Source: a virus
Direction: 5' to 3' (one strand)
IMG/VR virus record: IMGVR_UViG_3300041402_000899
Coordinates: 1 to 31,438 of that record
DNA: 31,438 nucleotides
Shown piece after piece: positions 7,498 to 15,612 of this stretch. The notes under the pieces are model-generated. The model made no database searches. It was not told the origin of the DNA and saw only the letters and a program-made list of their open reading frames with translations. Every line of letters starts with the position of its first letter. Positions within the stretch are counted from its first letter, which is position 1. The position numbers and the translations under genes were made by a program.

Positions 7498-8238
7498 ATG
7501 GGAGTACAAGCACGATTAAACATTGATACCACTGGATTTGTCATTTATGAATATCCAGCATCACGCCATGATGACGGAGTTATTGAACAGGACGCAGGCC
7601 GATCGGCAATTCTGGCTCAATATACATTGATGGGAAAAAAAGCAGTCACTATCCCAACAACTGGCACAGTGACCGGAACTGGTAATGGAACATGTACCGC
7701 AGTAGCCGCAGCGCTTGGAGCCGTGCCGATTGTCGGTGATTGGATTCTTACCAATACCCTGGCTGTTGCCGAAGGCGGCGTGTGGAGTCTCACAGACCCT
7801 AATGGCAATGTCGTAGCAACCGAGTTGGCCATGACTGCTGGTTCTGGCCTGGCAACTGTTTTTGTGGCTGGCGGAATGACCTTCACTCTCACCGATGGCG
7901 GAACTGATTTTGCCTTGGCCGATATTTTCACTATCGCCGTTGCGGCAAATGGAAAAACAGTACCATTTGATGTCACTGCCGTTGATGGGTCACAAAACCC
8001 TGACAGTATTTATATGGGTGACGATATTACAGCAGCCGACCTGGTCGCCGGTGATGTTGTTGATACCCCTCTCGTTTACGAGGGTATGAAGTTTGATGAA
8101 GACAAGTTGATTTTTGATGACGGAACAACCACACTTGACACTCTCATGGCTACCGGCAAAACTATCAGGGAAGCGCTTACACTTGTTACCCTTATTCCAC
8201 AGAAAACAGACAGCGGCTCTGCTTACGAGAACGCATAG
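7498..8238 (+). CDS. Head decoration protein (gpD-like) with insert domain
   Basis: Decoration proteins of the lambda gpD family sit on capsid three-folds and stabilise the expanded head. The product is 246 residues, against about 110 for lambda gpD. The N-terminal part (DDGVIEQDAGRSAILAQYTLM, about residues 21-45) and C-terminal part (GMKFDEDKLIFDDGTTTLD, near 197-215) resemble the family core. Between them is an extra region of roughly 100 residues rich in Gly, Thr and Ala. It contains GVWSLTDPNGNVVATELAM and GMTFTLTDGGTDF and looks like a separate beta domain. Position between scaffold and major capsid gene supports the call. The gene follows the protease stop by three bases. Confidence 0.75.
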   Translation: MGVQARLNIDTTGFVIYEYPASRHDDGVIEQDAGRSAILAQYTLMGKKAVTIPTTGTVTGTGNGTCTAVAAALGAVPIVGDWILTNTLAVAEGGVWSLTDPNGNVVATELAMTAGSGLATVFVAGGMTFTLTDGGTDFALADIFTIAVAANGKTVPFDVTAVDGSQNPDSIYMGDDITAADLVAGDVVDTPLVYEGMKFDEDKLIFDDGTTTLDTLMATGKTIREALTLVTLIPQKTDSGSAYENA

Positions 8239-8250
8239 GAGGAATGAATA

Positions 8251-9471
8251 ATGTTAGTACCTCAAAATGAGTATAGCCGCTTGATGGTCGAAAAATTCGA
8301 CGAGCGGAAAACAGTACCAGTCCCCACGGCTTTCCAGGGCGCCTTTTATGGCCGGGAAGAGACAGGGGGTAAAACTATCTTTTCAACTAATGCAAAGTTG
8401 ATCGAGATTGATATTGTCAGAAGCACCGGCAACCGTCTCGCACAGATGGTTAATCGTGGAACCGGCAGTGAAGATACCAGCCGAATCAAAAACCGCAAAG
8501 AAGGTAAATATACCAACATTGGCCGCCAATGGCCATTGGTCGAAACTACCGGAAGCATTGAAAATAGTGAATTGCTTGACCGTCCTGCAGGCATGAATCC
8601 TTATGATACCCAGACCAGACAGGATAGATTGACTGTAAAAGCTATGGATATTCATGCTGAAGACACCAAACGCCATATCAGCACTATTGAGTACCTATGC
8701 CGAGAAGCCCTGTTTACCGGTGAGCATCCGGCAATTTTTGGCACTACAAATAGTAACCTTATCTATGATTTCTACCGTAATTCCGATAACTTCATTCCCG
8801 GTTCAGCCGTCTGGACTAATGCAGCCACCGATATTCTTGGTGATATTGATGATGGCGCAGATGTTATTCAGCAAAACGCATATCTTTTCGGAGATTATGG
8901 TCTTGTTCTTGATGCAGCAGCGTTTGCCGGTTTAAAACTCAATACTGTCATTTCTGGTGATGCGGATAACCGACGATTTCAATTTGTTGCTCTCGGTGGA
9001 GATATCAGGGAATTACCTACAGAGTTTGCAAAATATCGCAATAATGGGTTTAATCCACGCGGTTACCTGGAGACACCAAAAGGGCGTAAGGTTTGGATTT
9101 TCACTTATGACCTTACTTTTATTGATGATTTCAGCACACCAGGAACGGACACAGTGACTCCGTGGATTCCAGCTGGTAAAGCTCTGATGTTCAGTCCAAA
9201 GGCTCGCTGTGATCGTTATTTCGGCCCTCCAGATCGTCTTCCAGTAACTGCACAGGAAGCGCAATGGTATCGTGAAATGTTTGGTTTTGATATGACATCA
9301 ATGCCTCAATTACCTGCAATTCAGAACGCCAGTGTTATTGATTCACGCATGTTCTATTGTGATGCGTATGTCGGCCCTGGTAATAAGGCGGTATTTACCC
9401 GCACGCAATCAGCACCTATTATGCCGACCACACAAACCGATGCGTTTGTTGTGTTCACTGGCTTGATATAA
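8251..9471 (+). CDS. Major capsid protein, lambda gpE family
   Basis: This HK97-fold shell protein is 406 residues long, somewhat longer than lambda gpE. Family-like features include the N-terminal FQGAFYGREETGG (loop region, about residues 28-41), the assembly region with MNPYDTQTRQDRLT (about 114-128), the helix around IEYLCREALFTGE, the E-loop-distal YLETPKGRKVWIFTYD (about 272-287) and a C-terminal PGNKAVFTRTQSAPIMPT strand. A near-consensus AGGAGGA precedes the ATG, as expected for the most abundant virion protein. It lies directly after the decoration gene, matching the D-E order of lambda. Confidence 0.92.
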   Translation: MLVPQNEYSRLMVEKFDERKTVPVPTAFQGAFYGREETGGKTIFSTNAKLIEIDIVRSTGNRLAQMVNRGTGSEDTSRIKNRKEGKYTNIGRQWPLVETTGSIENSELLDRPAGMNPYDTQTRQDRLTVKAMDIHAEDTKRHISTIEYLCREALFTGEHPAIFGTTNSNLIYDFYRNSDNFIPGSAVWTNAATDILGDIDDGADVIQQNAYLFGDYGLVLDAAAFAGLKLNTVISGDADNRRFQFVALGGDIRELPTEFAKYRNNGFNPRGYLETPKGRKVWIFTYDLTFIDDFSTPGTDTVTPWIPAGKALMFSPKARCDRYFGPPDRLPVTAQEAQWYREMFGFDMTSMPQLPAIQNASVIDSRMFYCDAYVGPGNKAVFTRTQSAPIMPTTQTDAFVVFTGLI

Positions 9472-9482
9472 GGGGGTAAAAA

Positions 9483-9926
9483 ATGCCTGATAAATTTTAC
9501 TGGCTTGGTGAAAAAATTGGCAGTCGCAGGGTTGGCAAGGTAAAAATCGACGGAAAGTTTTATAAAATTGGTGATGAGATTCCAATTGCCAAAGTCGATG
9601 AGGCTAAGGGTGAAAAATGGTTTAAAGACGGGAGCATCGGCGTTGCTCAGATTCAGATTGTCTCTAAATCAAAGGTCACTGATCTCACCAAAGCCAATGC
9701 AGCATTAACCGGCCAAGTTGCTGAGCTTGTTGAAGCCAATGAAGCATTGACCGTCAAGGTTTCTGAAATGGCGGATACTAAACTAGATTTGGCCACCACA
9801 GTTCTCGGGCTAACAGAGGCCAATAAATCTCTGACTGCCCAAATTGCCGAACTTACCAAGGCCAAGGAAGATCATATTGCTAAACACAACAATGCGCAAA
9901 AGACCAAAAAAGGTGGTAAGAAATGA
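9483..9926 (+). CDS. Unknown protein with small N-terminal domain and coiled coil
   Basis: The 147-residue product has two parts. The N-terminal 60 residues form a small beta-rich domain (GKVKIDGKFYKIGDEIPIAK and WFKDGSIG). From about residue 65 a long coiled coil follows, built of irregular repeats on the theme LTKANAALTGQVAELVEANEA. The last residues are lysine-rich (KKGGKK). It lies immediately after the capsid gene with a GGGGG RBS. Family is not recognised. Position at the head-neck boundary suggests a minor head or neck accessory. The stop overlaps the next start (ATGA). Confidence 0.65.
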   Translation: MPDKFYWLGEKIGSRRVGKVKIDGKFYKIGDEIPIAKVDEAKGEKWFKDGSIGVAQIQIVSKSKVTDLTKANAALTGQVAELVEANEALTVKVSEMADTKLDLATTVLGLTEANKSLTAQIAELTKAKEDHIAKHNNAQKTKKGGKK

Positions 9927-10075
9927 AACTACCAAAAGGTGTAGCAGTTTACACAAGAGGTAAGCGTTTTGTCGGTGAAGTTCCAGACGGTATTGTTGCT
10001 GGTGATGCAAAAAAACAGGTTAAGGTAGTTGATAAGCCTGGGAAAAAACCCGATACCGCAACCACTAAAAGATGA
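9923..10075 (+). CDS. 50-residue gene with ATGA overlaps on both sides
   Basis: ATG 9923 lies within the stop of the coiled-coil gene, and its own TGA (10073-10075) overlaps the ATG of the following connector gene. The product is 50 residues, begins MKLPKGVAVYTRGKRFVGEV and ends lysine- and threonine-rich. It is basic and probably a single small domain with a flexible tail. Exact 4-base overlaps at both ends and a GGTGG RBS (9912-9916) make this a real gene despite its size. Function is unknown; its neighbours suggest a minor head-neck component. Confidence 0.65.
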   Translation: MKLPKGVAVYTRGKRFVGEVPDGIVAGDAKKQVKVVDKPGKKPDTATTKR

Positions 10076-10443
10076 ACCTACGAGAACTTGCCGAGAGCGA
10101 TTTATTAACAACACTTGAAGGGGAATGGGCTTTGCCTGTGACCCTTATAAGTCCAGATGCGGAAACACAGACAGGTATCATGGGCCAAGTGCTTTATGAT
10201 ACCGTCCGTGTTAATCCTGAAACTGGAGAGGATATGGTTGTTGGTAATCCTGTTGTTTCTCTTCGCAGATCATCTTTGAACCGTGTACCATTGTCCGGTG
10301 AGAATTGGATTGTTAAAATACCAACAATACCAAGCTTCACCGCACCACTTGAAGACTTTGTTATTGATCCTACCAGGCCAATCGAAGGTGGCCGTTCTAT
10401 CGGTTTTATCCGGTTATACCTTCGCAAGGTGGTCCAATGTTAA
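10072..10443 (+). CDS. Head-tail joining protein (gpFII-like)
   Basis: This is a neck or stopper-type connector of 123 residues. It begins MNLRELAESDL, continues with WALPVTLISPDAET (about residues 17-30), a central GQVLYDTVRVNPETG and VGNPVVSLRRSSL segment (about 38-70), and a WIVKIPTI strand. The closing RSIGFIRLYLRKV is the pattern seen in head-tail attachment proteins that sit between portal connectors and tail terminator. Length matches lambda gpFII (about 117). The gene overlaps both neighbours (ATGA upstream, 7 bases downstream). Confidence 0.7.
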   Translation: MNLRELAESDLLTTLEGEWALPVTLISPDAETQTGIMGQVLYDTVRVNPETGEDMVVGNPVVSLRRSSLNRVPLSGENWIVKIPTIPSFTAPLEDFVIDPTRPIEGGRSIGFIRLYLRKVVQC

Positions 10444-11069
10444 AGATGAAATTCAGGTGTATAAAAGATCAAATCATTAACAATGTTCTTGGGCCTGGTG
10501 AGGCTGGACGATTCCGGACTATTGGTTTTCAGCGGCAAGGGAAAAGTGCCGATGAAGTTCTTGATAATTTGCGAATGGTCCAGGTCTATTTTTCTGAAGG
10601 TGAATTTTCAAAACGTGGTGGCCGGTTATCTGGGCCCGTGCAGCATGACATAACTTTCAGGATTGATCTGACTGTTAGCAAGGCGGCATCGGTTGATTTA
10701 CATGTTATTAATGATACTGGTTCAAGCTCAACGGCTGTAACCTTAGCACTGGTCGCGCTCCAGGAAGCATCTGAAAGAGCCGATGATTCTTTTGATGAAT
10801 TGGTTAATATTGTTTATCAGATTCTTATGGATGCTCGTAATATTGATATGGGGTTTGATCAGGGTGTTATTTCCGGCAGATGGATTGACAGGATACAGAA
10901 AGACCAGCCTTTGCCGCGCGGTGAATATGTTGTTTTAACAGGGTCAATGTTTTTAAAATTGCGTGCTGTTGAGCAAGTTTCTGGTGATATCGGTATTGTG
11001 GACGGTATTTTTGATACAACAATTGAAATTGACAGTGATGAAGTCGGGAAAGGCGGCGTTACAGTCTAA
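10437..11069 (+). CDS. Tail terminator / tail completion protein (probable)
   Basis: The 210-residue product has a mixed alpha-beta layout. A helical segment (about residues 95-140, with ASERADDSFDELVNIVYQIL) precedes a final beta part in which ISGRWIDRIQKDQPLPRGEYVVLTGSM leads into LKLRAVEQ. The tryptophan-containing strand followed by a turn and a long strand resembles tail terminators that cap the tube and define tail length. Position directly before the sheath gene fits. AAGGTGG precedes the ATG at 10437, and an in-frame ATG at 10446 is an alternative. Family assignment is by eye and by position. Confidence 0.55.
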   Translation: MLKMKFRCIKDQIINNVLGPGEAGRFRTIGFQRQGKSADEVLDNLRMVQVYFSEGEFSKRGGRLSGPVQHDITFRIDLTVSKAASVDLHVINDTGSSSTAVTLALVALQEASERADDSFDELVNIVYQILMDARNIDMGFDQGVISGRWIDRIQKDQPLPRGEYVVLTGSMFLKLRAVEQVSGDIGIVDGIFDTTIEIDSDEVGKGGVTV

Positions 11070-11086
11070 CATATAAGGAGTAAAGT

Positions 11087-12640
11087 ATGCCACTAACACA
11101 GACATCAATTGCGGCTGCTGTTGGTGCTGGCGTTAAAAACGTCCAGTTTCAGCCAACGGCTGATAATGTACCGCACAAGATTTTGATTATCGGGACTTAT
11201 GATCCGTTGAAAACAGCTGTAACCGATGAGGCAGAAATCCAGATTTTAAGCCCGGAGGATGCTGGAGATCAGTTCGGTTTCGGTTTTATGATTCATCGGT
11301 TAGCTGTCAGGGCTTTTGAAAGTTCAGGCGGCGTTGAGACATGGGTTGTCCCCCAGGCGGAGATCGGTGGCGCTGTTGAAGCTGAGGGAACCATAACTTT
11401 TACTGCTTCTGGAGTTTTGGCCGGTACCGCTCATTTATATATCGCCGGATTACCAGTTCCATTTGTTGTGGCTGATGGTGATGATGAAACAGCAGCAGCA
11501 GTGGCGGCAGCAGCAGCGGTAAACGCTATTAAAGAGTTACATGTTACGGCGTTATCGGCGTTAGGTGTTGTCACTTTGACCGCCAAGACAAAGGGGCCGT
11601 GGGGTGATGACATTTCCATAAAGTTTAATATTGCCCAGGGTGATGTGCTTCCAACTGGCTTGACTGCTGTTGTAGTCGATATGGCAAGTGGCGCAGGTCT
11701 CCCAGATATTGCAGACGCATTGAATGCCACCGGCACTGGTGATGATGCCAATGAGCGTTTCAATACTGAGATGGTTCACGGTTATGGGACAGACACTACA
11801 ACCCTAGATATTATTTCCACTTATGTTGGTGCCGGTAATGATTTTGTTGGACTGTACGATAAACTTGTGGCCAGGCCATTCAGGTCTTTAAATGGTGATG
11901 TTGTGGCAGATTCGGCTGGATTTACAGCGGTTACTGCTATTGGTGATGGACGCAAACTTGATCGGGCCAACGGCATCATCTCTGTTCCAGGTTCCGCAAG
12001 TCATCCGGCGGAGATCGCAGCCCAGGCACTTGGTTTCATGGCCAGGATTAATAACGATCGAGCCGCACAGCATTATGTTGGCATAACGATGATCAACATT
12101 GACCCCGGCGATAAAGCGGATAGATGGACAAGTGATTACGACAGCCGTGATTCTGCGGTAAAGTCTGGCGTATCAACCACCAAGATCGCAAATGGCGTTG
12201 TGACAATGCAGAATATGGTTACTTTTTACCATCCTGATTCTATTCCATCCAGTTCAAATGGATATAGGTCAATGCGTAATATTTCCATTCTTCAAAATAT
12301 CATGTTTAATATCCGGCGCAACTTTGAGCAAGAAAAATGGCAGGGAATTTCAATTGTTGCCGATCTTGCCAAGGTCTCCAATATTGTAGACCGGCAAAAA
12401 ACTCGTGATGTTGATGCGGTAATTGATGATTTGACAACACTTGCCGGGGCATTTGCCGGGAAAGCGTGGCTCTACACTGACACTTTCACCATTGACAAAT
12501 TGCGAGAGGATGGGGCTGTGCAGATTAGGCCTGGCGGCAATGGATTTGATAGCATTTTTTCTGTTATCCTGTCGGGCGAGGGTGGTATCATTGACACTGT
12601 GACAGAATTTGATACTTCAATTGCAGTATTAACTAACTAA
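11087..12640 (+). CDS. Contractile tail sheath protein (Mu gpL-like)
   Basis: The sheath surrounds the tube and contracts to drive it into the host. The 517-residue length is typical. An N-terminal segment (about residues 20-45, with VPHKILIIGTYDPLKT) and the C-terminal region (KTRDVDAVIDDLTTLAGAFAGKAW, about 440-464, then an RPGGNGFDSIFSVILSGEGG ending) are the conserved sheath core. The middle carries an alanine-rich domain near 110-195 (EGTITFTASGVLAGTAHLYI) typical of Mu-like sheaths. A strong AAGGAG RBS precedes the ATG. Its presence shows that the phage has a myovirus-type tail despite a lambda-like head. Confidence 0.9.
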   Translation: MPLTQTSIAAAVGAGVKNVQFQPTADNVPHKILIIGTYDPLKTAVTDEAEIQILSPEDAGDQFGFGFMIHRLAVRAFESSGGVETWVVPQAEIGGAVEAEGTITFTASGVLAGTAHLYIAGLPVPFVVADGDDETAAAVAAAAAVNAIKELHVTALSALGVVTLTAKTKGPWGDDISIKFNIAQGDVLPTGLTAVVVDMASGAGLPDIADALNATGTGDDANERFNTEMVHGYGTDTTTLDIISTYVGAGNDFVGLYDKLVARPFRSLNGDVVADSAGFTAVTAIGDGRKLDRANGIISVPGSASHPAEIAAQALGFMARINNDRAAQHYVGITMINIDPGDKADRWTSDYDSRDSAVKSGVSTTKIANGVVTMQNMVTFYHPDSIPSSSNGYRSMRNISILQNIMFNIRRNFEQEKWQGISIVADLAKVSNIVDRQKTRDVDAVIDDLTTLAGAFAGKAWLYTDTFTIDKLREDGAVQIRPGGNGFDSIFSVILSGEGGIIDTVTEFDTSIAVLTN

Positions 12641-12653
12641 TAAGGAGGCTATT

Positions 12654-13028
12654 TTGGGTGATTTATCAGGAACCCCTAGAAAAGTCACACTTGACGGCCT
12701 CACTTTTGATGTGGCAGCCGATACAAATGTGACAATTAACCCCCCTCGGGCCATTGAGGGAATGCCCACATCAGGAAGGGCTATTTTCAAGCATACAAAA
12801 CAAATTCCAATGCTTGAAAGTTTGCCGATTGTTGCTAATTCTGCTGAATATGAATCAATCAGAGAATTAAACAGCAGACTTGAACCTTTTCCACAGTCTA
12901 TCACCATGGCCGATGGATCAGTTTACCGTGCCACCGGTATGCTGAATATCGAAGGTTATGAATCTGAAGAGTTACGAGCAAATGTCCAATTAATTCCCAA
13001 GACAGATTGGGAAACTTTTGTGGCGTAG
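12654..13028 (+). CDS. Tail tube protein (probable), TTG start
   Basis: A strong AAGGAGG (12642-12648) sits five bases before the in-frame TTG 12654, which supports this non-ATG start. The 124-residue product is beta-rich. It contains KVTLDGLTFDVAADTNVTI (about residues 9-27), a central helix around SAEYESIRELNSRL, and strands ending VQLIPKTDWETFVA. Size and place directly after the sheath match the tube subunit of Mu-like contractile tails (about 118 residues). Detailed sequence similarity to Mu gpM is not obvious, so the call is mainly positional. Confidence 0.6.
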   Translation: MGDLSGTPRKVTLDGLTFDVAADTNVTINPPRAIEGMPTSGRAIFKHTKQIPMLESLPIVANSAEYESIRELNSRLEPFPQSITMADGSVYRATGMLNIEGYESEELRANVQLIPKTDWETFVA

Positions 13029-13033
13029 TTTTT

Positions 13034-13078
13034 CCCCCTGAACCTGGTATTCCTGATATGGGTACTAGGGAATGGGGG
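13034..13078 (+). repeat. Imperfect stem-loop between tube and chaperone genes
   Basis: CCCCC (13034-13038) pairs with GGGGG (13074-13078), and inside it ATTCC (13049-13053) pairs with GGAAT (13069-13073), leaving a 10-base bulge on the left side. A short T run (TATTTT) follows. It could be a weak terminator or an RNA-processing site that lowers chaperone expression relative to tube. The imperfect stem keeps confidence low. Confidence 0.3.
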
Positions 13079-13110
13079 ATATTTTAAAACCCATATCATG
13101 GAGTAACGAA

Positions 13111-13524
13111 ATGTCCGATAAAATTAGTCAACAAGTAGCAGAAGAGCAATTTGGTGTGCTGGAAGATTATTATGATTTAGATGTGAATGATATTGACCAT
13201 AAGGAGCAGAAAGCTGCTGCCAAAATGTCCAAATCTCGAATCATTAAATCAATCCGTAAAGGGCGATTACAAATTGCTCTGCAAGACGGCACTATTGCCA
13301 TTACCCAGACATTGCAAAAACCTCCTGGCGAAGTAGCTACGCTTGAGTATGCTGAATTGTCCGGGCGGCATAAAATCAGTATGAAAGATTCGGAAGATAA
13401 TTATGTGCGAATGTATGCACTTGTTGGGGCAATGACAGGGCTTAACGAAACAGCTATTTCAAATCTCAAAGGCGTTGATTTAAGTTTGGTGGAGTGCCTT
13501 GGTTCACTTTTTTTGCTAGTATAG
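13111..13524 (+). CDS. Tail assembly chaperone, short (0-frame) form
   Basis: The start at 13111 is chosen because GGAG (13100-13103) lies 7 bases upstream. An ATG at 13072 in the same frame falls in the stem-loop and lacks an RBS. The 137-residue product begins MSDKISQQVAEEQFGVLEDY. It contains a basic helix (SKSRIIKSIRKGRLQIAL) and a C-terminal part with ALVGAMTGLNETAISNLKGVD that resembles phage tail chaperones. Its place between tube and tape measure is where every long-tailed phage keeps its chaperone pair. It ends eight codons into a segment holding a slippery heptamer, and a second frame continues the reading. The protein is expected to bind the tape measure during assembly and be absent from virions. 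Confidence 0.75.
   Translation: MSDKISQQVAEEQFGVLEDYYDLDVNDIDHKEQKAAAKMSKSRIIKSIRKGRLQIALQDGTIAITQTLQKPPGEVATLEYAELSGRHKISMKDSEDNYVRMYALVGAMTGLNETAISNLKGVDLSLVECLGSLFLLV
13509..13515 (+). other. Slippery heptamer T TTT TTG for -1 frameshift
   Basis: In the chaperone reading frame the codons are CTT TTT TTG, so T TTT TTG is a canonical X XXY YYZ slippery site. The 0 frame stops at 13522-13524. The -1 frame is open from 13479 to 13667 and ends in TAA at 13668-13670. A site of this type at the end of the first chaperone gene matches the programmed shift that makes gpG-gpT in lambda and the gp41 extension in Mu-like phages. No strong downstream stem-loop is evident by eye. Confidence 0.75.
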
Positions 13525-13670
13525 CCTTTGTCCACCAATGTTTAGGAAATCTTTTTTACCGAAAAGTATCACCATATGAACTTAAAATGATGGGATATAA
13601 AGAGCTTAAATATTGGGATAATTGGCACAAATTATTAATCAAAGAAGAATCTAAACTTTTACAGGAATAA
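13515..13670 (+). CDS. Tail chaperone -1 frameshift extension (gpT-like)
   Basis: After a -1 slip at the T TTT TTG site, translation would read 51 further residues from GCT at 13515, giving a fusion of about 186 residues with the 0-frame chaperone. The extension includes an aromatic helical end with SPYELKMMGYKELKYWDNWH, the kind of segment seen at the end of Mu-like tail chaperones. There is no ATG in this frame until 13587 and no RBS, although a GTG at 13494 exists, so frameshifting is the best explanation. AGGA inside its last codons serves as RBS for the tape measure at 13672. Confidence 0.7.
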   Translation, partial: ASIAFVHQCLGNLFYRKVSPYELKMMGYKELKYWDNWHKLLIKEESKLLQE

Positions 13671-13671
13671 C

Positions 13672-15612
13672 ATGCCAGATTTTGCTGTCAGCACCACATT
13701 CAAAGCAAATGACCGAATAACAAAGACATTCGGGCGCATGGGCCGTGGTGCTGACAAATTTGGCAAATCATCAACCAGGGCGTTTCGTGATGCGTCACGA
13801 GGTGCATCACGCTTTGGCGATATAACCAAAGGCATACTTGCAGCTGGTGCTGTTCAGCGCGGACTTGGCCTTCTCCAAACAGGTCTTTCAGCAACCACAC
13901 TTGAATTTTTAAATTTTGACGATGCAATAACTTCTGCCTCCGCCAAATTCAAAGACCTCGATCTTTCCACTGAACAAGGTATACAGACTCTTCTTGATTT
14001 AAAGGCAGTTGCCCGTACTGTTGGTGCCGATACTCAATTTTCAGCAGGACAGGCGGCAAGCGGTCTTGATTTCTTGGCCATGGCTGGATTTAATGCTGAA
14101 CAATCAATGGCGGCACTTCCTGGTGTCGTTGATCTTGCTACCAATGCAAAGACCGACTTGGCCAGGGCCACAGATATTGCCAGTGATTCACTTGGTGCTT
14201 TCGGTCTGATGACTAAAGATAGCATTAAGCTGCAGGCAAATCTTACTCGGGTAAATGATGTTATGGCTTTGACCATGGCCAGAACTAATACCGGTATTGA
14301 AGATTTGTTTGAGGCTGTCAGATCCGGCGCGGCTGATTTTACTACCGCAGGCCAATCAATGGAAACATTTAATGCTCTTGCTGGCGTTATGGCCAATGCT
14401 GGTAAAAAGGGTGAAGCTGCTGGCACAGTTCTCAGAAACATCATGGTTAGATTAGCCGCGCCGACAAAACAGGCCGGAAAGCTTATTGGTGAAATGGGTA
14501 TAAAAACAAAAGACCAGGCTGGTAATTTTCGTGATGTTGTTGACATTTTGGCCGATCTTGAAAAGGGGTTGAAGGGTAAAGGTTCCGCTGAAAAAACTGC
14601 GATAATCTCTACTATATTTGGATTGCGAGCCCAGGCAGGAGTTAACATTTTGCTGAAAGCTGGGATTGATAATATCCGTGATTTCAGGAAAGAGTTGGTT
14701 AATTCAACTGGTGCAAGTCAGAAAATGGCATCAATTATGCGGCAATCATTAATGAACAGGTTGAAAGCTCTTGGTTCAGCAGCCATTGAATTAGGGTTCA
14801 AATTTTTTACTGCATTTGAAAAAATGGGCGGTGGCGCAATTGACAAACTTACTGCTGCTGTCCGGAATTTTGACCCAACACCGATTATAACCGGCATGAA
14901 GCAGATGGTTATTTTTACAAAAGGCCTGGTAAATGTAATTACCCCGTTTGTTCCACTTCTCGCCACTCTCGTTGGTGGAATGTTGGCGTATAATATCGCC
15001 ATAAAAGCACAAATGGCAATGGGTGCAATTAAACATTTTATTAGTTTTATATCCGTTGTGAGGACTCTCACTGGGGCTCAATTATTGCTTGGCGTGGTAA
15101 TGGCTGCTAATCCACTCGGCGCATTTATCACCGCTGTCACCGTTGCAGTTGGTGTTGTCGCCCTTTTGTGGAAGAAGTCGGCACTTGTCAGGCAATCGGT
15201 AATGAATCTGGTTGACGCTTTCACACCGTTGTGGGATATTATTAAACTTGGCGGGGGGGTAATAGGTAAGGTTTTTGGTGTAGATATGACCAGTGGTTTC
15301 AAGTCTTTTGCAAGCGCCGTTTCAATTAGTATTGATTTAATTGCAGCTTCTGTTTCTGCATTACTCACCCCTCTAAAACTTTATATAAAAGCTGCTCGGT
15401 TTGTTGGTGGAGTATTTGGCGGCAATGAAACACCACCTGCGAAAGCTGCGGCCCCAACGTCCCCCAATGTGACAGAAGTGAAAACCAGGCAACAGCAAAT
15501 AGGATTTAATGGGAAACTGCAAATTGCTGGTGCCCCTGAAGGATCAACATTTGAAAGCGAAACAACCGGAGCTCCACCGATAAATATTGAAATGTTGGGA
15601 GCCAATCCATGA
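13672..15612 (+). CDS. Tape measure protein
   Basis: This protein sets tail length and is injected with the DNA. It has 646 residues, close to Mu's tape measure (about 686). An N-terminal Arg/Ser/Gly-rich part precedes the conserved phage minor-tail core (about residues 100-340), including DTQFSAGQAASGLDFLAMAG, the LARATDIASDSLGAFGL segment and VLRNIMVRLAAPTKQAGKLI. From about 410 to 505 there are several strongly hydrophobic stretches (LLATLVGGMLAYNIAI and AFITAVTVAVGVVALLW) that could insert in the host inner membrane. A run of seven G's lies at 15253-15259. The start has an AGGA RBS, and the stop overlaps the next gene (4 bases). Confidence 0.93.
   Translation: MPDFAVSTTFKANDRITKTFGRMGRGADKFGKSSTRAFRDASRGASRFGDITKGILAAGAVQRGLGLLQTGLSATTLEFLNFDDAITSASAKFKDLDLSTEQGIQTLLDLKAVARTVGADTQFSAGQAASGLDFLAMAGFNAEQSMAALPGVVDLATNAKTDLARATDIASDSLGAFGLMTKDSIKLQANLTRVNDVMALTMARTNTGIEDLFEAVRSGAADFTTAGQSMETFNALAGVMANAGKKGEAAGTVLRNIMVRLAAPTKQAGKLIGEMGIKTKDQAGNFRDVVDILADLEKGLKGKGSAEKTAIISTIFGLRAQAGVNILLKAGIDNIRDFRKELVNSTGASQKMASIMRQSLMNRLKALGSAAIELGFKFFTAFEKMGGGAIDKLTAAVRNFDPTPIITGMKQMVIFTKGLVNVITPFVPLLATLVGGMLAYNIAIKAQMAMGAIKHFISFISVVRTLTGAQLLLGVVMAANPLGAFITAVTVAVGVVALLWKKSALVRQSVMNLVDAFTPLWDIIKLGGGVIGKVFGVDMTSGFKSFASAVSISIDLIAASVSALLTPLKLYIKAARFVGGVFGGNETPPAKAAAPTSPNVTEVKTRQQQIGFNGKLQIAGAPEGSTFESETTGAPPINIEMLGANP

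Noticed and set aside
13072-13110. Upstream ATG for the tail chaperone
   Set aside because: It lies inside a stem-loop without an RBS, while ATG 13111 has GGAG at proper spacing.
14034-14648. 204-codon open frame on the minus strand inside the tape measure gene
   Set aside because: It mirrors the codon bias of the sense gene, has no RBS, and its product does not look like a known protein. All supported genes run on the + strand.
15253-15259. Run of seven G's in the tape measure gene
   Set aside because: In frame and within a normal glycine stretch; no sign of an off-frame alternative product.
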